This document shows, in pieces, positions 1-8,816 of a DNA stretch of 64,000 nucleotides. The notes under the pieces are model-generated. The model had not been told where the DNA came from and did not search any database. It worked only from the letters and a program-made list of their open reading frames with translations. Positions within the stretch are counted from its first letter, which is position 1. Each line of letters begins with the position of its first letter. The translations under genes and the position numbers were made by a program. The stretch is from Burkholderiales bacterium (GTDB taxonomy: Bacteria; Pseudomonadota; Gammaproteobacteria; Burkholderiales; Burkholderiaceae_C): positions 537,205-601,204 of the forward strand of contig JAECRL010000001.1 of the NCBI GenBank assembly GCA_016000265.1, written 5' to 3'.

Positions 1-761
1 AGCTGGTGCCCAATCCCTTCAGCCTCACGCCCGACGAGCCCGAGCCGCTCGACCGCCTGCCGCACATCGTCATCGTGATCGACGAGCTGGCCGACCTGAT
101 GATGGTGGTGGGCAAAAAGATCGAAGAGCTCATCGCCCGCCTGGCCCAGAAGGCGCGAGCCGCGGGCGTGCACCTGATCCTGGCCACGCAGCGCCCCTCG
201 GTTGACGTCATCACCGGCCTGATCAAGGCCAACATCCCCACGCGCATTTCTTTCCAGGTCAGCAGCAAGATCGACAGCCGCACCATCCTCGATCAGATGG
301 GTGCGGAGGCCTTGCTGGGGCAGGGTGACATGCTCTACCTGCCCTCGGGCACGGGCCTGCCGGTGCGGGTGCACGGGGCCTTCGTGAGCGACGAGGAGGT
401 GCACCGCGTCGTGGAGTACCTCAAGACGCAGGGCGAGCCCAACTACATCGAGGGCATCCTGGAGGGCGGGACGCTCTCCGACGAAGGCAGCAACCTCGAC
501 GGTTCGCCCTCGGGCGGCGGCGATGGCGAGCAGGACCCGATGTACGACAACGCCGTGGCCATCGTGCTGCAGCACAAGAAGGCGTCGATCTCGCTGGTGC
601 AGCGCCACCTGCGCATCGGCTACAACCGCGCCGCGCGCCTGCTGGAGCAGATGGAGAAGTCGGGCCTGGTCTCCAGCATGGCCACCAACGGCAACCGCGA
701 ACTCATCGTGCCGCAACGCGGCGGAGAAGGCGGCGCCACCGCGGCGCCGTGGGACACCTGA
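1..761 (+). CDS. ftsK: DNA translocase FtsK, C-terminal part (cut by window start)
   Basis: This is the last 250 or so residues of FtsK, the septal DNA pump that clears the chromosome terminus and activates XerCD recombination at dif. The frame is open from the first bases of the window, so the N-terminal membrane domain and Walker A lie upstream. The visible part starts near Walker B of the RecA-like motor ([12 protein letters not shown]), continues through the conserved LATQRPS segment, and ends in a winged-helix gamma domain (about the last 65 residues, beginning DPMYDNAV) that reads KOPS sequences. The stop overlaps the next start as TGATG, so lolA is probably translationally coupled. Identification is secure; only the fragment nature limits it. 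Confidence 0.95.
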   Translation, partial: LVPNPFSLTPDEPEPLDRLPHIVIVIDELADLMMVVGKKIEELIARLAQKARAAGVHLILATQRPSVDVITGLIKANIPTRISFQVSSKIDSRTILDQMGAEALLGQGDMLYLPSGTGLPVRVHGAFVSDEEVHRVVEYLKTQGEPNYIEGILEGGTLSDEGSNLDGSPSGGGDGEQDPMYDNAVAIVLQHKKASISLVQRHLRIGYNRAARLLEQMEKSGLVSSMATNGNRELIVPQRGGEGGATAAPWDT

Positions 762-1516
762 TGTCAACAAAGCAAACCACCCGGGCTGGGCGGCGCACCG
801 CGCGCGGCGGCCAGGTCCTGATCACGGCGCTGCTGGGCGCCAGCTTGTGGGCGGTGGGGTTCGCGTCCCGTGCCCAGGGCACGCAGCCTGCGCAGGCCCC
901 ATCGCCATCCAGCACCGACGCGGTCTCCCTGCTGAGGTCCTTCGTCAAGGACGTGCCCTCGGGGCGCGGTCACTTCGTGCAGACGGTGACCTCGCCCGAT
1001 GGCAAGCGCTCGCGCAAGTCCGAAGGCACGTTGGCCTTTCAGCGACCGAACCGATTCCGTTTCGTCTACACCGCGCCCACGGAGCAGGTCATCGTGGGTG
1101 ACGGCCAGAAGGTCTGGCTGTTCGACATCGACCTCAACCAGGTCACGGTGCGCCCCATGAGTCAGGCGCTGGGTTCGACCCCGGCGGCGCTGCTGTCGGG
1201 GGGCTCGCTCGACCGGGATTTCGTCTTGAGCAACGTGGCTGCGACCTCGTCGGGTGCGGCGTCCGCGACCCCGACGACTCAACAGGCAACGTCGTCTTTG
1301 AAATGGGTGGAGGCCCGACCGCGCAACAAGGACGGGCAGTTCCAGTCTGTGCGGGTGGGTTTCCGGCAGGGGCAACTGGCGGAGCTGGAGATCCTCGACA
1401 GCTTCGGGCAGCGTTCGCGCCTGACGTTCTCGCAATTCGAGCCGCGAGCCAAGGTCGCGGCCGATCAGTTCCAGTTCACGCCCCCAAAAGGGGCGGACGT
1501 CCTGGATCAGCCTTGA
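761..1516 (+). CDS. lolA: Outer-membrane lipoprotein carrier protein LolA
   Basis: Periplasmic chaperone that takes lipoproteins from the LolCDE exporter to LolB at the outer membrane. The 251-residue product begins with a basic segment and a hydrophobic stretch (about residues 18-38, ending near SRAQG), consistent with a signal peptide. The mature part has the LolA pattern: a GHFVQTV segment, then SEGTLAFQRPNRFRFVY and DGQKVWLFDIDLNQV, and a C-terminal FSQFEPRAKV region. The ATG at 761 overlaps the ftsK stop and is preferred to an in-frame GTG at 749 inside ftsK. ftsK-lolA-rarA is a common order in Burkholderiales. A Ser/Thr/Ala-rich insert at about residues 158-172 is longer than in most LolA proteins. 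Confidence 0.93.
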   Translation: MSTKQTTRAGRRTARGGQVLITALLGASLWAVGFASRAQGTQPAQAPSPSSTDAVSLLRSFVKDVPSGRGHFVQTVTSPDGKRSRKSEGTLAFQRPNRFRFVYTAPTEQVIVGDGQKVWLFDIDLNQVTVRPMSQALGSTPAALLSGGSLDRDFVLSNVAATSSGAASATPTTQQATSSLKWVEARPRNKDGQFQSVRVGFRQGQLAELEILDSFGQRSRLTFSQFEPRAKVAADQFQFTPPKGADVLDQP

Positions 1517-1536
1517 GGGGCTGAGTGGGGGGAATG

Positions 1537-1562
1537 ACAAAGGGGCCCGAAGGCCCCCTTGT
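1537..1562. terminator. Bidirectional terminator between lolA and the helicase gene
   Basis: A GC-rich hairpin with an 11-base stem holding one mismatch (ACAAAGGGGCC paired with GGCCCCCTTGT, loop CGAA). It lies between two convergent genes, with short A and T runs on the flanks, so it can serve either strand. Confidence 0.7.
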
Positions 1563-1573
1563 CTTCGCCTGCA

Positions 1574-3565
1574 TCAGCCTTCGCGTTTGCCGAAGCCAGG
1601 GCGCTTGCCGCCAAAACCGGGCTTGGGGCCACCCGACTTGAAGCCGGGTTTGCCGAAAGGCTTGTCACCGTGCGGGCGGTCGCCGAACGACGGGCGGTCA
1701 CCCTGAGGGCGATCACCAAAAGGCTTGCCGCCAAAGGACTTGCCTGCCGGCTTGCCGAAAGGCTTGTCGCCGTGCGGGCGGTCGCCGAAGGACGGGCGGT
1801 CGCCGAACGCAGGACGATCACCCTGGGGGCGGTCACCGAAGGAGCGCTCGCCAAAAGGCTTGCCACCGAAGGACTTGCCAGCCGGCTTGCCGCCGAAAGC
1901 GGGCTTGCCGAACGGCTTGTCGAAGGACGGGGCGCGATCGTCGAAGCGCGGGCGGTCGTTGCCGAAGCCGCCGCGGTCTTCGCGCGGGGCGAAGCCGCGC
2001 TCTTCACGCTGCTCGCCACCGAAGCCGCCGCGGGGCTCGCCCCAGCCGCCTTCGCGCTTGGCGCCGAAGCCGCCACGATCGCCACCACCGAAGCCACCGC
2101 GGTCGCCACCGTAGCCACCACCGCCGCCGCCGAAGCGGGGGCCGCGGTCGTCGCGACGGCCGTGGCCGGGCATCGGCTTGTCACCGCGACGCGGGCCACC
2201 CTTGTCGGCCATCATCTTGGTCTTGGGCTCCAGGCCGGCGATCACGGATTCGGGGATGCGCTGTGTGGTGAAGCGCTCGATGCGGCGCACCATGGGGATG
2301 TCGCGGCGCTCGGCCAGCGTCACGGCCAGGCCGGAGCGACCGGCGCGGCCGGTGCGGCCGATGCGGTGAACGTAGTCCTCGGCCTTCATGGGCATGCCGT
2401 AGTTGATCACGTGGGTGATCGTGGGCACGTCGATGCCGCGGGCGGCCACGTCGGTGGCCACCAGCACGCGCAGCTGACGCGAGCGCAGGGCTTGCAGCAC
2501 GCGGTTGCGGCGGCCTTGCGGCATGCCGCCATGCAGGGCGGCAACAGCGTGGCCCATGTCGGCCAGGCGGTCGGCCAGGATGTCGGCGTCACGCTGGGTG
2601 CTGGTGAACACCACGGCCTGATCGACCTCCTTGGTGGTCAGCAGGTGATCCAGCAGCTCGTTCTTGTGAGCCAGGGTGTCGGCCAGGTGCAGGCGCTGCT
2701 CGATGTTGTCGTGGCTGTCGGTGTGCGAAGCCACTTCGATGCGAACGGCGTCGCGCGTCAGGCGCTGGGCGAGCTGGCCGACGTGGCCGGCGAAGGTGGC
2801 CGAGAACATCAGGGTCTGGCGGTCGGCCGGCAGGGCTTCGGCGATCTGTTCGATGTCCTCGATGAAGCCCATGTCCAGCATGCGGTCGGCCTCGTCCAGC
2901 ACCAGCACGTCCACGTTGTTCAGCACGGCGGCGCCGGTGCCCAGGTGGTCCAGCAGGCGGCCGGGGGTGGCGATCAGCACATCCAGCGGTCCCTTGAGGG
3001 CCTTGAGCTGGTAGCCGTAAGGCACGCCGCCCACGATGGTGGCCACGCGCAGGCCTTGCAGGTGGTTGCCGTAGGTCGAGGCGGCCTTGGCGACCTGCAT
3101 GGCGAGTTCACGCGTGGGGGCCAGCACCAGAACGCGCGGGCCCTGAACCTTGCCCTTGGTGCCCTGGTTGTCGCGGCGCTTGCCGTCGCCGCGAGCGGCG
3201 ATGATGCGCTCCAGCGCGGGCAGCATGAAGGCGGCGGTCTTGCCCGAGCCGGTGCTGGAGGCGACCATCAGGTCAGAGCCCTGGATGGCAGCGGGGATGG
3301 CCTGCACCTGCACGGTGGTCGGCTGGGTGTAGCCGGAGTCGGTGAGGGCGCGGCACAGGGGGGCGCTCAGGCCCAGCGAGGCGAAACCGGGGCCGGCATC
3401 GGCCTGAACGGCTTCGCCTTCATCGGATGCGACTTCGCCGGACTCGGCGTTGATGCGGCGAGCCAGCGCGTCGATCAGCGAAGCGCTTTGTTCGTCGATG
3501 CGGCTGGTGTCGAGGGGGGTGTTGTCGCCGTTCAGGTCGGCGGGGGCGCGTTGTGCGTCGGTCAT
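1574..3565 (-). CDS. DEAD-box ATP-dependent RNA helicase with long Gly/Arg/Phe-rich repetitive tail
   Basis: RNA helicase of the RhlE/DbpA/CsdA superfamily, acting in RNA and ribosome remodelling. The 663-residue protein has a 60-residue N-terminal extension, a Q-motif region (about 80-88), motif I ASSTGSGKT (102-110), PTREL (150-154), motif II DEAD (224-227), motif III SAT (255-257) and motif VI HRIGRTGR (400-407). The core ends near residue 450. The remaining 210 or so residues are low-complexity repeats of GGFGG, FGDRP, GDKPFGKP and GKSFGGKPFG type, likely a disordered RNA-binding tail. The gene stands alone, convergent with lolA, behind a long leader. RhlE-like is the best guess, but the subfamily is not decided by what I can see. 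Confidence 0.9.
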   Translation of the reverse strand: MTDAQRAPADLNGDNTPLDTSRIDEQSASLIDALARRINAESGEVASDEGEAVQADAGPGFASLGLSAPLCRALTDSGYTQPTTVQVQAIPAAIQGSDLMVASSTGSGKTAAFMLPALERIIAARGDGKRRDNQGTKGKVQGPRVLVLAPTRELAMQVAKAASTYGNHLQGLRVATIVGGVPYGYQLKALKGPLDVLIATPGRLLDHLGTGAAVLNNVDVLVLDEADRMLDMGFIEDIEQIAEALPADRQTLMFSATFAGHVGQLAQRLTRDAVRIEVASHTDSHDNIEQRLHLADTLAHKNELLDHLLTTKEVDQAVVFTSTQRDADILADRLADMGHAVAALHGGMPQGRRNRVLQALRSRQLRVLVATDVAARGIDVPTITHVINYGMPMKAEDYVHRIGRTGRAGRSGLAVTLAERRDIPMVRRIERFTTQRIPESVIAGLEPKTKMMADKGGPRRGDKPMPGHGRRDDRGPRFGGGGGGYGGDRGGFGGGDRGGFGAKREGGWGEPRGGFGGEQREERGFAPREDRGGFGNDRPRFDDRAPSFDKPFGKPAFGGKPAGKSFGGKPFGERSFGDRPQGDRPAFGDRPSFGDRPHGDKPFGKPAGKSFGGKPFGDRPQGDRPSFGDRPHGDKPFGKPGFKSGGPKPGFGGKRPGFGKREG
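1590..2130. repeat. Imperfect tandem repeats coding for the helicase tail
   Basis: Repeated units built from GGCTTGCCGAA, GGCTTGTC and GGGCGGTCGCCGAA-like blocks recur several times. For example, the stretch near 1651-1693 recurs almost unchanged near 1750-1793. On the minus strand they encode FGDRP/GDKPFGKP/GKSFGGKP units, followed by GGFGG-type units towards 2130. Copy number may vary between strains. Confidence 0.75.
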
Positions 3566-4255
3566 GGACTTCTTTCAAGCAATGCAGCACGCTGCCATGC
3601 GCCGTTCGGCCCATGAGCAACATGTCGGCCAGGCACAGACAAACGCGTCTGCGGTCCCTGGCCAGGGTGGGGTCGCTGGGATTCGTGTCCGTACCTCGTG
3701 AAGGCCGCCCGATGGGTTCGGTTGCGGCTGGGTCTCACGGTGAGTCGGTGAAAGCGACGGCATCGCCGCCAACCGGAACTCAAGACACGATCTGGGCTTC
3801 AGGCGGCGCACGCAAGAACGTTGCGCTGATCGCCTGACGCTGCCACTCGCTTCAGGCACAACGGGTGCCTGGCTTGAAAAGGTCAGTGGGATGAACTGAA
3901 CTCCGCTGATTCATTCGGGATTTACCCGAAACCAGCGAAGCCGCTCATTGTGCTACATCCGCGCCGACTTGTCCAGTGCTTCGCCACTGCGGATCATGGA
4001 GAGCTCGATCGTCTGGTGTCGACCGCGCACGCTCAGGTCGATGAGGATGGGGATGGCGACCAGGCAGAGGAGGGTCAATGTCAACATGGTTTGCCTCAGC
4101 TTTCCTTGTGTGGGGGAAGGCCGACCGTGAACGAGCGCCGGATGAGTGACCAGCATGCCCCCGACGCCGGGGATCCAAATCGGTGTTTACCTTCATCAAA
4201 TTGTCATTTTTCGATCGTTGAAGTGGGTTGATCACTCGCAGGCGACAATGTCGGG
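3566..4255. other. 690-base gap between helicase and rarA; mostly no supported gene
   Basis: No convincing conserved gene lies here. The divergent helicase and rarA promoters must be inside it. A perfect small hairpin (TTCGGG-ATTTA-CCCGAA) occupies 3914-3930. A short minus-strand membrane ORF (3953-4087) is listed separately as a tentative gene. Other open frames in the gap have neither a recognisable product nor a good ribosome-binding site. Confidence 0.6.
3953..4087 (-). CDS. Tentative small single-span membrane protein (44 aa)
   Basis: I do not recognise this product. The frame starts with ATG at 4087, preceded at about eight bases by GAGG, and encodes 44 residues. Residues 1-18 (MLTLTLLCLVAIPILIDL) form one strongly hydrophobic segment, followed by a short polar tail with RGRHQTIEL and a basic C-terminus. 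The perfect hairpin at 3914-3930 follows the stop, without a U-run. Support is only the ribosome-binding site, the helix and the otherwise empty gap. It could be a chance ORF in GC-rich DNA. Confidence 0.3.
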   Translation of the reverse strand: MLTLTLLCLVAIPILIDLSVRGRHQTIELSMIRSGEALDKSARM

Positions 4256-5620
4256 ATGCAAGATTCCCTGTCTCTGGATTGGCCCGACGCGCCGATGCCC
4301 GGCGGCAAGCCGCAGGCCGCGGCAGGGGCCTCGCCCCATGCTCCGCTGGCTGAAAGGCTGAGGCCCCACACGCTCGACGACGTCATCGGACAGGCCCACC
4401 TGCTCGGGCCTGGGCAACCCCTGCGGGTGGCGTTCGAGTCGGGCCAGCCCCATTCCATGATCCTGTGGGGCCCGCCTGGTGTGGGCAAAACCACCCTCGC
4501 TCGCCTCATGGCGCACGCCTTCGACGCGCAGTTCCTGGCCATCTCCGCCGTGCTGGGCGGCGTCAAGGACATCCGCGAGGCGGTGGAGCAGGCGCAGGTC
4601 GCCGCGCGCAACGGGCGCCGCACCATCGTTTTCGTCGACGAGGTGCATCGTTTCAACAAGTCGCAGCAGGATGCCTTCTTGCCGCATGTCGAGTCCGGGC
4701 TGTTCACCTTCATTGGTGCGACCACCGAGAACCCGTCTTTCGAGGTCAACGCCGCCTTGCTGTCTCGCGCCACCGTGCACGTGCTGCGCGCCATGGACCA
4801 CGACGCCATGGTGCAATTGCTGGCACGTGGGCAGCAGGCCTTGGCCGGACCCGCCCTGACGCCCGCCGCCCGAGACCGCCTGATTGCCTACGCCGATGGC
4901 GATGCCCGCCGCGTGCTCAACACCTACGAAACGCTGTGCGGCATGCTGCGCGGCCACGAGGTGCTTGACGAGCCCGAGCTGGAGCGCGCGCTGGGCGAGC
5001 AGCTGCGTCGCTACGACAAGGGCGGCGACCAGTTCTATGACACGATCTCGGCCCTGCACAAATCGGTTCGAGGCTCCGACCCCGATGCGGCGCTGTATTG
5101 GTTCGTGCGCATGGTCGATGGCGGGGTGGACCCGCGCTACATCGTGCGCCGCCTGATCCGCATGGCCAGCGAGGACATCGGCCTGGCCGACCCTCGCGCC
5201 CTGCGCATGGCCCTGGATGCGGCGGAAACCTACGAGCGCCTGGGCTCACCCGAGGGCGAACTGACGCTGGCCCAGTGCGTGCTGTACCTGGCGGTGGCCC
5301 CCAAGAGCAACGCCGCCTACGTGGCCTACAAGGCCGCGCGCGCCTGGGTCAAGCAAGACACGACCCGCCCGGTGCCCATGCACCTGCGCAACGCGCCCAC
5401 CCGGCTCATGAAGCAGTTGGGTCACGGAGACGGCTACCGCTACGCGCACGACGAGCCCGGCGCCGTGGCCGCGGGGGAGCGTTACTTCCCCGACGACATG
5501 GCACCCCAGGCCTTCTACCAGCCGGTGGCCCGCGGCCTGGAGATCAAGATCGCCGATCGGCTGGCTTCGCTGCGCCAACTGGCGGCGGACACCCGAGCCG
5601 ATGAGGACCCGGCGGACTGA
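4256..5620 (+). CDS. rarA: Replication-associated recombination protein A (RarA/MgsA AAA+ ATPase)
   Basis: AAA+ ATPase related to the clamp loader and to RuvB. It acts at stalled replication forks and interacts with SSB. The 454-residue product matches the usual family length. Walker A is GPPGVGKTT (72-80) and Walker B FVDEVHRF (126-133), followed by the family-typical NKSQQDAFLPHVE and IGATTENPSF segments (sensor 1 region). The C-terminal half carries the tetramerisation region, with the MVDGGVDPRYIVRRLIRMASEDIG type block. It is convergent with tssL; the stops are 15 bases apart. Confidence 0.95.
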   Translation: MQDSLSLDWPDAPMPGGKPQAAAGASPHAPLAERLRPHTLDDVIGQAHLLGPGQPLRVAFESGQPHSMILWGPPGVGKTTLARLMAHAFDAQFLAISAVLGGVKDIREAVEQAQVAARNGRRTIVFVDEVHRFNKSQQDAFLPHVESGLFTFIGATTENPSFEVNAALLSRATVHVLRAMDHDAMVQLLARGQQALAGPALTPAARDRLIAYADGDARRVLNTYETLCGMLRGHEVLDEPELERALGEQLRRYDKGGDQFYDTISALHKSVRGSDPDAALYWFVRMVDGGVDPRYIVRRLIRMASEDIGLADPRALRMALDAAETYERLGSPEGELTLAQCVLYLAVAPKSNAAYVAYKAARAWVKQDTTRPVPMHLRNAPTRLMKQLGHGDGYRYAHDEPGAVAAGERYFPDDMAPQAFYQPVARGLEIKIADRLASLRQLAADTRADEDPAD

Positions 5621-5634
5621 GCTGCCCCCGCCTT

Positions 5635-6426
5635 TCAAGGCAGCGTGATCGTGATGTGGGCCGTTTGAGGCGCCAACTGAACGATGTGGTGGTGCTCGCC
5701 CAGCGTTTGCTGGGTGTGCGCCGACAGCTGCCAGCGCAGGCCGATGAACGCCAGCAGGGCCATCAGGCCGAACACCGAGGCGATGGCCCACAGGGGGACC
5801 TGCTGGCGCAGCTGATGCCGGATGCGATCCGGTGCGGCCCAGTGCGGGGCGAAGCCCGTGGACTGCCCCCGCATGCGCGCGATCTCGTCGCCCACGCGGG
5901 CGCTCAGGTAGCCAAGCTTTTCGCTGCCCTCGATGAGGTACTTGCCCTGGAAGCCCAGCAGCAGGCACATCTGGTAGACCTCCAGCGCCTGCACGCGCGG
6001 CAAGCCTTGCTGACGCATCTCGTCGAGCTTCTGGAAGAACTGCTCGCCAGCGAGCTGGTCGCCGAAGAACTGCACCTGCAGGGGCTGCCGCTGCCAGCTT
6101 TCCTTGACCTTGAAAGACGACATCAGCACGGCCTCGTCGACCGTTGCGCAGAAGGCGTACTTGCACGCGTAGATGTCTTCGGCGGAAGCGCCCATCTTGC
6201 CCGCCCCGCGCTCGAACTGAGTCAGGAACTGGCGGATGCGCTCGCGGAACACCTCGGCGTCCATCGGGGCGTGCTTGCCCTTGAGCAGGAACAGCAGGTA
6301 GAAGCCGTCGTACATCAGGTCGAGCAGGCGCGTGGGTGCCGAGCCCGACTGGGCGTTGGCCTCCGACGGGGGCTGGCTGGCGGGGCCGCTGCCAAACAAG
6401 CTGGGGGGCATGGGGGCGGAGGTCAT
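5635..6426 (-). CDS. tssL: Type VI secretion membrane protein TssL (DotU/IcmH family)
   Basis: Inner-membrane component of the T6SS trans-envelope complex, which it forms with TssM and TssJ. The 263-residue protein has a disordered N-terminus (1-30), a DotU cytoplasmic helical domain (about 35-190, with LLDLMYDGFYLLFLLKG and the CATVDEAVL segment), and one C-terminal transmembrane helix (about 210-231). Only about 30 residues follow the helix, so there is no OmpA-like peptidoglycan-binding domain. Anchoring must therefore come from another protein. It is the last gene of the minus-strand arm tssJ-tssK-tssL, 13 bases after tssK. Confidence 0.93.
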   Translation of the reverse strand: MTSAPMPPSLFGSGPASQPPSEANAQSGSAPTRLLDLMYDGFYLLFLLKGKHAPMDAEVFRERIRQFLTQFERGAGKMGASAEDIYACKYAFCATVDEAVLMSSFKVKESWQRQPLQVQFFGDQLAGEQFFQKLDEMRQQGLPRVQALEVYQMCLLLGFQGKYLIEGSEKLGYLSARVGDEIARMRGQSTGFAPHWAAPDRIRHQLRQQVPLWAIASVFGLMALLAFIGLRWQLSAHTQQTLGEHHHIVQLAPQTAHITITLP

Positions 6427-6439
6427 GGGGTGAACTCGT

Positions 6440-7801
6440 TCAGGCGTTGACGGCGATCAGCTCCAGGTTCAGGTCCTGGATGCCCGCGGGCGTGTAGAGG
6501 GTGAGGGCTTGGGCCTGCAGCATGCGCTCATACAAGCTGCCGCGTGGCTCCAGCGTGAAGTAGTAGTTGCCCGGTCGAACCGGCACGGCTGCCGGCACCT
6601 GAGGCGTGTGCACGAGGCGCACGCCCGGCATGGCCGACAGCACCAGCTTGTCGACGTCATCCGGTGCGCCCACCTTGAAGCGCTGCGGCACGACCTCGAC
6701 CAGCTCGGCAGGCGGCATGGCGGCGCTGACGCCCAGGTAGAGCTGCGTGCCGGGCGTGATCTGCTCCGACTCCAGTCGCCCTTGGTGGAACGATGGCATG
6801 GCCTCCCGCAGGGCGATGGAGAAGCTGCGCGTGGAGATGACCGTCTCCAGCAGGTCGCGGATGATCTGGTCCAGCTTGAAGAAAGCGGGGCCCGGATTCT
6901 GGTGGTCGTAGCCAGGCAGGTCGGCCAGCGTGAACGTCCGCGAGAAGGTCATCAGCGCACCGGCGAGTTCCAGCAGCTTCTCGAACAGCCGCTCAGGGTG
7001 GAAGCCAGGGTTGCGCGCGAGGTGCGTCAGCCCCGCCAGGGCGCTGCTGGCGGTGTGAAGCAACCAGAACGAGGCGATGTCGCCGGAGCGGAACTCGATG
7101 ACGTGCTTGCTGGGCTCGCGGTGCATGCCGTAGAGCGCGTCGACCTTGGCTTGCAGCACGTCCATCAGGCGCCGCAGGTGCAGCGACAAAGTCGCCGACG
7201 ATTGCAGGTGCAGGCTGGGTGGCATGAAGCGGCCATCGACTTCAAAGCCGCCCGTGGAGGTGCGCTTGAGGCGCAGCACCGGCACGCTCACCAGGTGCGC
7301 TCGGGGCGCGGACTCGGGCAGCAGCCTGACCGACTTGCGCAAGGTCATCAGCTCCGCCGTGACCGCGTCCGTGTACTGATCGGCGACCTGGCTGGGCACG
7401 CGGTGGTAGCGCACCGCGGTGTCGGCTTCCTGCGCCGAGGCGGCCATGTTGGTGCCGGTGCCGCGAACGGCGGCCAAAGCCAGGTGGAAGCCGACGCTGG
7501 AGCCGTCGCCCACCGCGCTCGCCGGCAGGGAGGACAAGGCCACGGGGGGAGGGAGCTCGTCCTCGCCGGGGGCGTTGATCAGCTCGCCATCGGGCATGAC
7601 CACCTGCAGCTCCAGCAGGCGCAGCAGGCCGGCTTGCAGGGCGTCGGGGTCGACCTTGATGTGTCGAACACCCCAGGCGTGAGGGTGCAGCATGCGTGCG
7701 ACCTGGGACAGCCGCCACTCGTGATACGCGTCCTGCTGCTGAAAATGCTGGGGCCTCAGGAAAAGGCCTTCGCCCCACAGGATCTTGGGTGACTGGATCA
7801 A
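6440..7801 (-). CDS. tssK: Type VI secretion baseplate subunit TssK
   Basis: Baseplate trimer that connects the TssFGE wedge to the TssL/TssM membrane complex. The 453-residue product starts with the family signature KILWGEGLFLRPQHFQQQD and keeps the full family length. The start codon is TTG at 7801. A clear AGGAG sits seven bases upstream and the signature begins at once, so no other start fits. Sixty bases separate it from tssJ upstream, and tssL follows after 13 bases, so the three probably form one transcript. Confidence 0.95.
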   Translation of the reverse strand: MIQSPKILWGEGLFLRPQHFQQQDAYHEWRLSQVARMLHPHAWGVRHIKVDPDALQAGLLRLLELQVVMPDGELINAPGEDELPPPVALSSLPASAVGDGSSVGFHLALAAVRGTGTNMAASAQEADTAVRYHRVPSQVADQYTDAVTAELMTLRKSVRLLPESAPRAHLVSVPVLRLKRTSTGGFEVDGRFMPPSLHLQSSATLSLHLRRLMDVLQAKVDALYGMHREPSKHVIEFRSGDIASFWLLHTASSALAGLTHLARNPGFHPERLFEKLLELAGALMTFSRTFTLADLPGYDHQNPGPAFFKLDQIIRDLLETVISTRSFSIALREAMPSFHQGRLESEQITPGTQLYLGVSAAMPPAELVEVVPQRFKVGAPDDVDKLVLSAMPGVRLVHTPQVPAAVPVRPGNYYFTLEPRGSLYERMLQAQALTLYTPAGIQDLNLELIAVNA

Positions 7802-7861
7802 GCTGTTACTCCTGGTGGTTCAAGTCGTCGGGTGGTGTGGCAAGCGCGTCCAGCACGGGAT

Positions 7862-8551
7862 TCAGTTGCACGCCACGGCGGCGGACCGTGCGGTTTCGCG
7901 CGAGACCCCCACCGGGGTGCCGGCTTGAACGCTCAGCGCGCAGGCGTGCGCGCCCAGCCTCAACCCGCTGATTTCCGCTTCGGCGGCTTTGAAGGCGTAA
8001 CGCCAGCGCCCCTGTGCCGGTTGGCGATACAGCGCCACGATGCCCACGTGGCCGATGTCTCGGGGGAGCTTGTCCAGCGATTCGTGCACCTGACCGGGCA
8101 CCAGCTGAACCTCCCGCACGGACACCAGTTCATCGCCCAGGGCGGCCTTCTCCAGGCTGGCGTCGCCGAAGCTGCTGAAGGGCATTTGCAGGAAGGCGTC
8201 CACGTTGCGCAGCCGGTAGATGCGAACGAGCAGCGCCAGGGGCTGGCCCTGGGGTGTCACGTTCAGCGAGGTGCTGGCGTGCACGCGCCAGGGGAGGCGG
8301 CGGTCGGGCAGGGCGCTGTCGGGCACTTCCGGCTTTTTGAGCCCCGTGACTTCCAGGGCCTTGTCGGCCGCCGAACTCAGCATGGACATCAGCCCGCCGG
8401 GTGGCGTCGTGGGCGCTTCGGGGGGCGCTGCGGTTGACGCGCAAGCAGCCATGGTCACGGCTGCGATCGCGACGCAGGCAACTCGGAGCCGTCGGTGAAG
8501 GGTGCGCTCACGGGCCGTGTGGCTGGTGCGCGCGCGCCCGGTCTGGAGCAT
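7862..8551 (-). CDS. tssJ: Type VI secretion outer-membrane lipoprotein TssJ
   Basis: Outer-membrane lipoprotein that caps the TssLM complex. The ATG at 8551 is chosen because AGGGAAG lies at the right distance upstream. The same frame runs open to 8734 but has no better start. The 229-residue precursor has a basic N-terminus, a hydrophobic segment and a lipobox ending in MAAC (Cys37). The mature domain has the TssJ beta-sandwich pattern (HASTSLNVTPQGQPLALLVRIYRLRNVDAFLQ, given here only as landmarks HASTSLNV and IYRLRNVDAF, and later VGIVALYRQP). It is the first gene of the minus-strand T6SS arm. Confidence 0.92.
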   Translation of the reverse strand: MLQTGRARTSHTARERTLHRRLRVACVAIAAVTMAACASTAAPPEAPTTPPGGLMSMLSSAADKALEVTGLKKPEVPDSALPDRRLPWRVHASTSLNVTPQGQPLALLVRIYRLRNVDAFLQMPFSSFGDASLEKAALGDELVSVREVQLVPGQVHESLDKLPRDIGHVGIVALYRQPAQGRWRYAFKAAEAEISGLRLGAHACALSVQAGTPVGVSRETARSAAVACN

Positions 8552-8652
8552 GCGTTTCTTCCCTGTCTGACCTGTGTTTTTGTGTCGCCGGGTGGGGTGC
8601 TCACCGCGTGCCGGCGTGCAGTGTACGGAGGCAAAGGGCTTGGTTTCAGGGG

Positions 8653-8724
8653 CTCCCCCCAGCAAGGGGGAGAGGGACTTGCAACCAGTTGAAAGAGTCT
8701 GTAAATCACCCCCGAAAGGGGGCT
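8653..8724. other. Two GC hairpins in the divergent T6SS control region
   Basis: Within the 265-base gap between tssJ and the lipoprotein gene are two short dyads. The first is CTCCCCC(C)-AGCAA-GGGGGAG at 8653-8672 and the second CCCCC-GAAA-GGGGG at 8709-8722. Neither has a U-run. They lie where promoters for both T6SS arms must be, but I could not assign a sigma factor or regulator to them. Confidence 0.45.
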
Positions 8725-8816
8725 GGGTGGGCAAGTGAATTCGGCTCTAATCCGCCGCAAAGGTCGTTGGCACGGAACGTCTTGCCGACACAAACACACG
8801 ATCAGGGAGCATCAGA

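Noticed and set aside
1590..2130. Regularly spaced repeats considered as a CRISPR array
   Set aside because: Units are contiguous, imperfect and in frame with a protein tail; there are no unique spacers and no cas genes.
1559..3616. A 685-codon plus-strand frame opposite the helicase gene
   Set aside because: Composition is Ala/Val/Gly-rich with no motif. The minus-strand frame holds every DEAD-box motif.
8709..8722. CCCCC-GAAA-GGGGG hairpin considered as a terminator
   Set aside because: It has no U-run on either strand and lies between divergent starts, where a terminator has no obvious role.
8768..8785. TGGCACG followed by TTGC upstream of the T6SS lipoprotein gene, resembling a sigma-54 promoter
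   Set aside because: The spacing between the GG and GC elements is 13 rather than the strict 10 bases, so it does not fit the -24/-12 rule.
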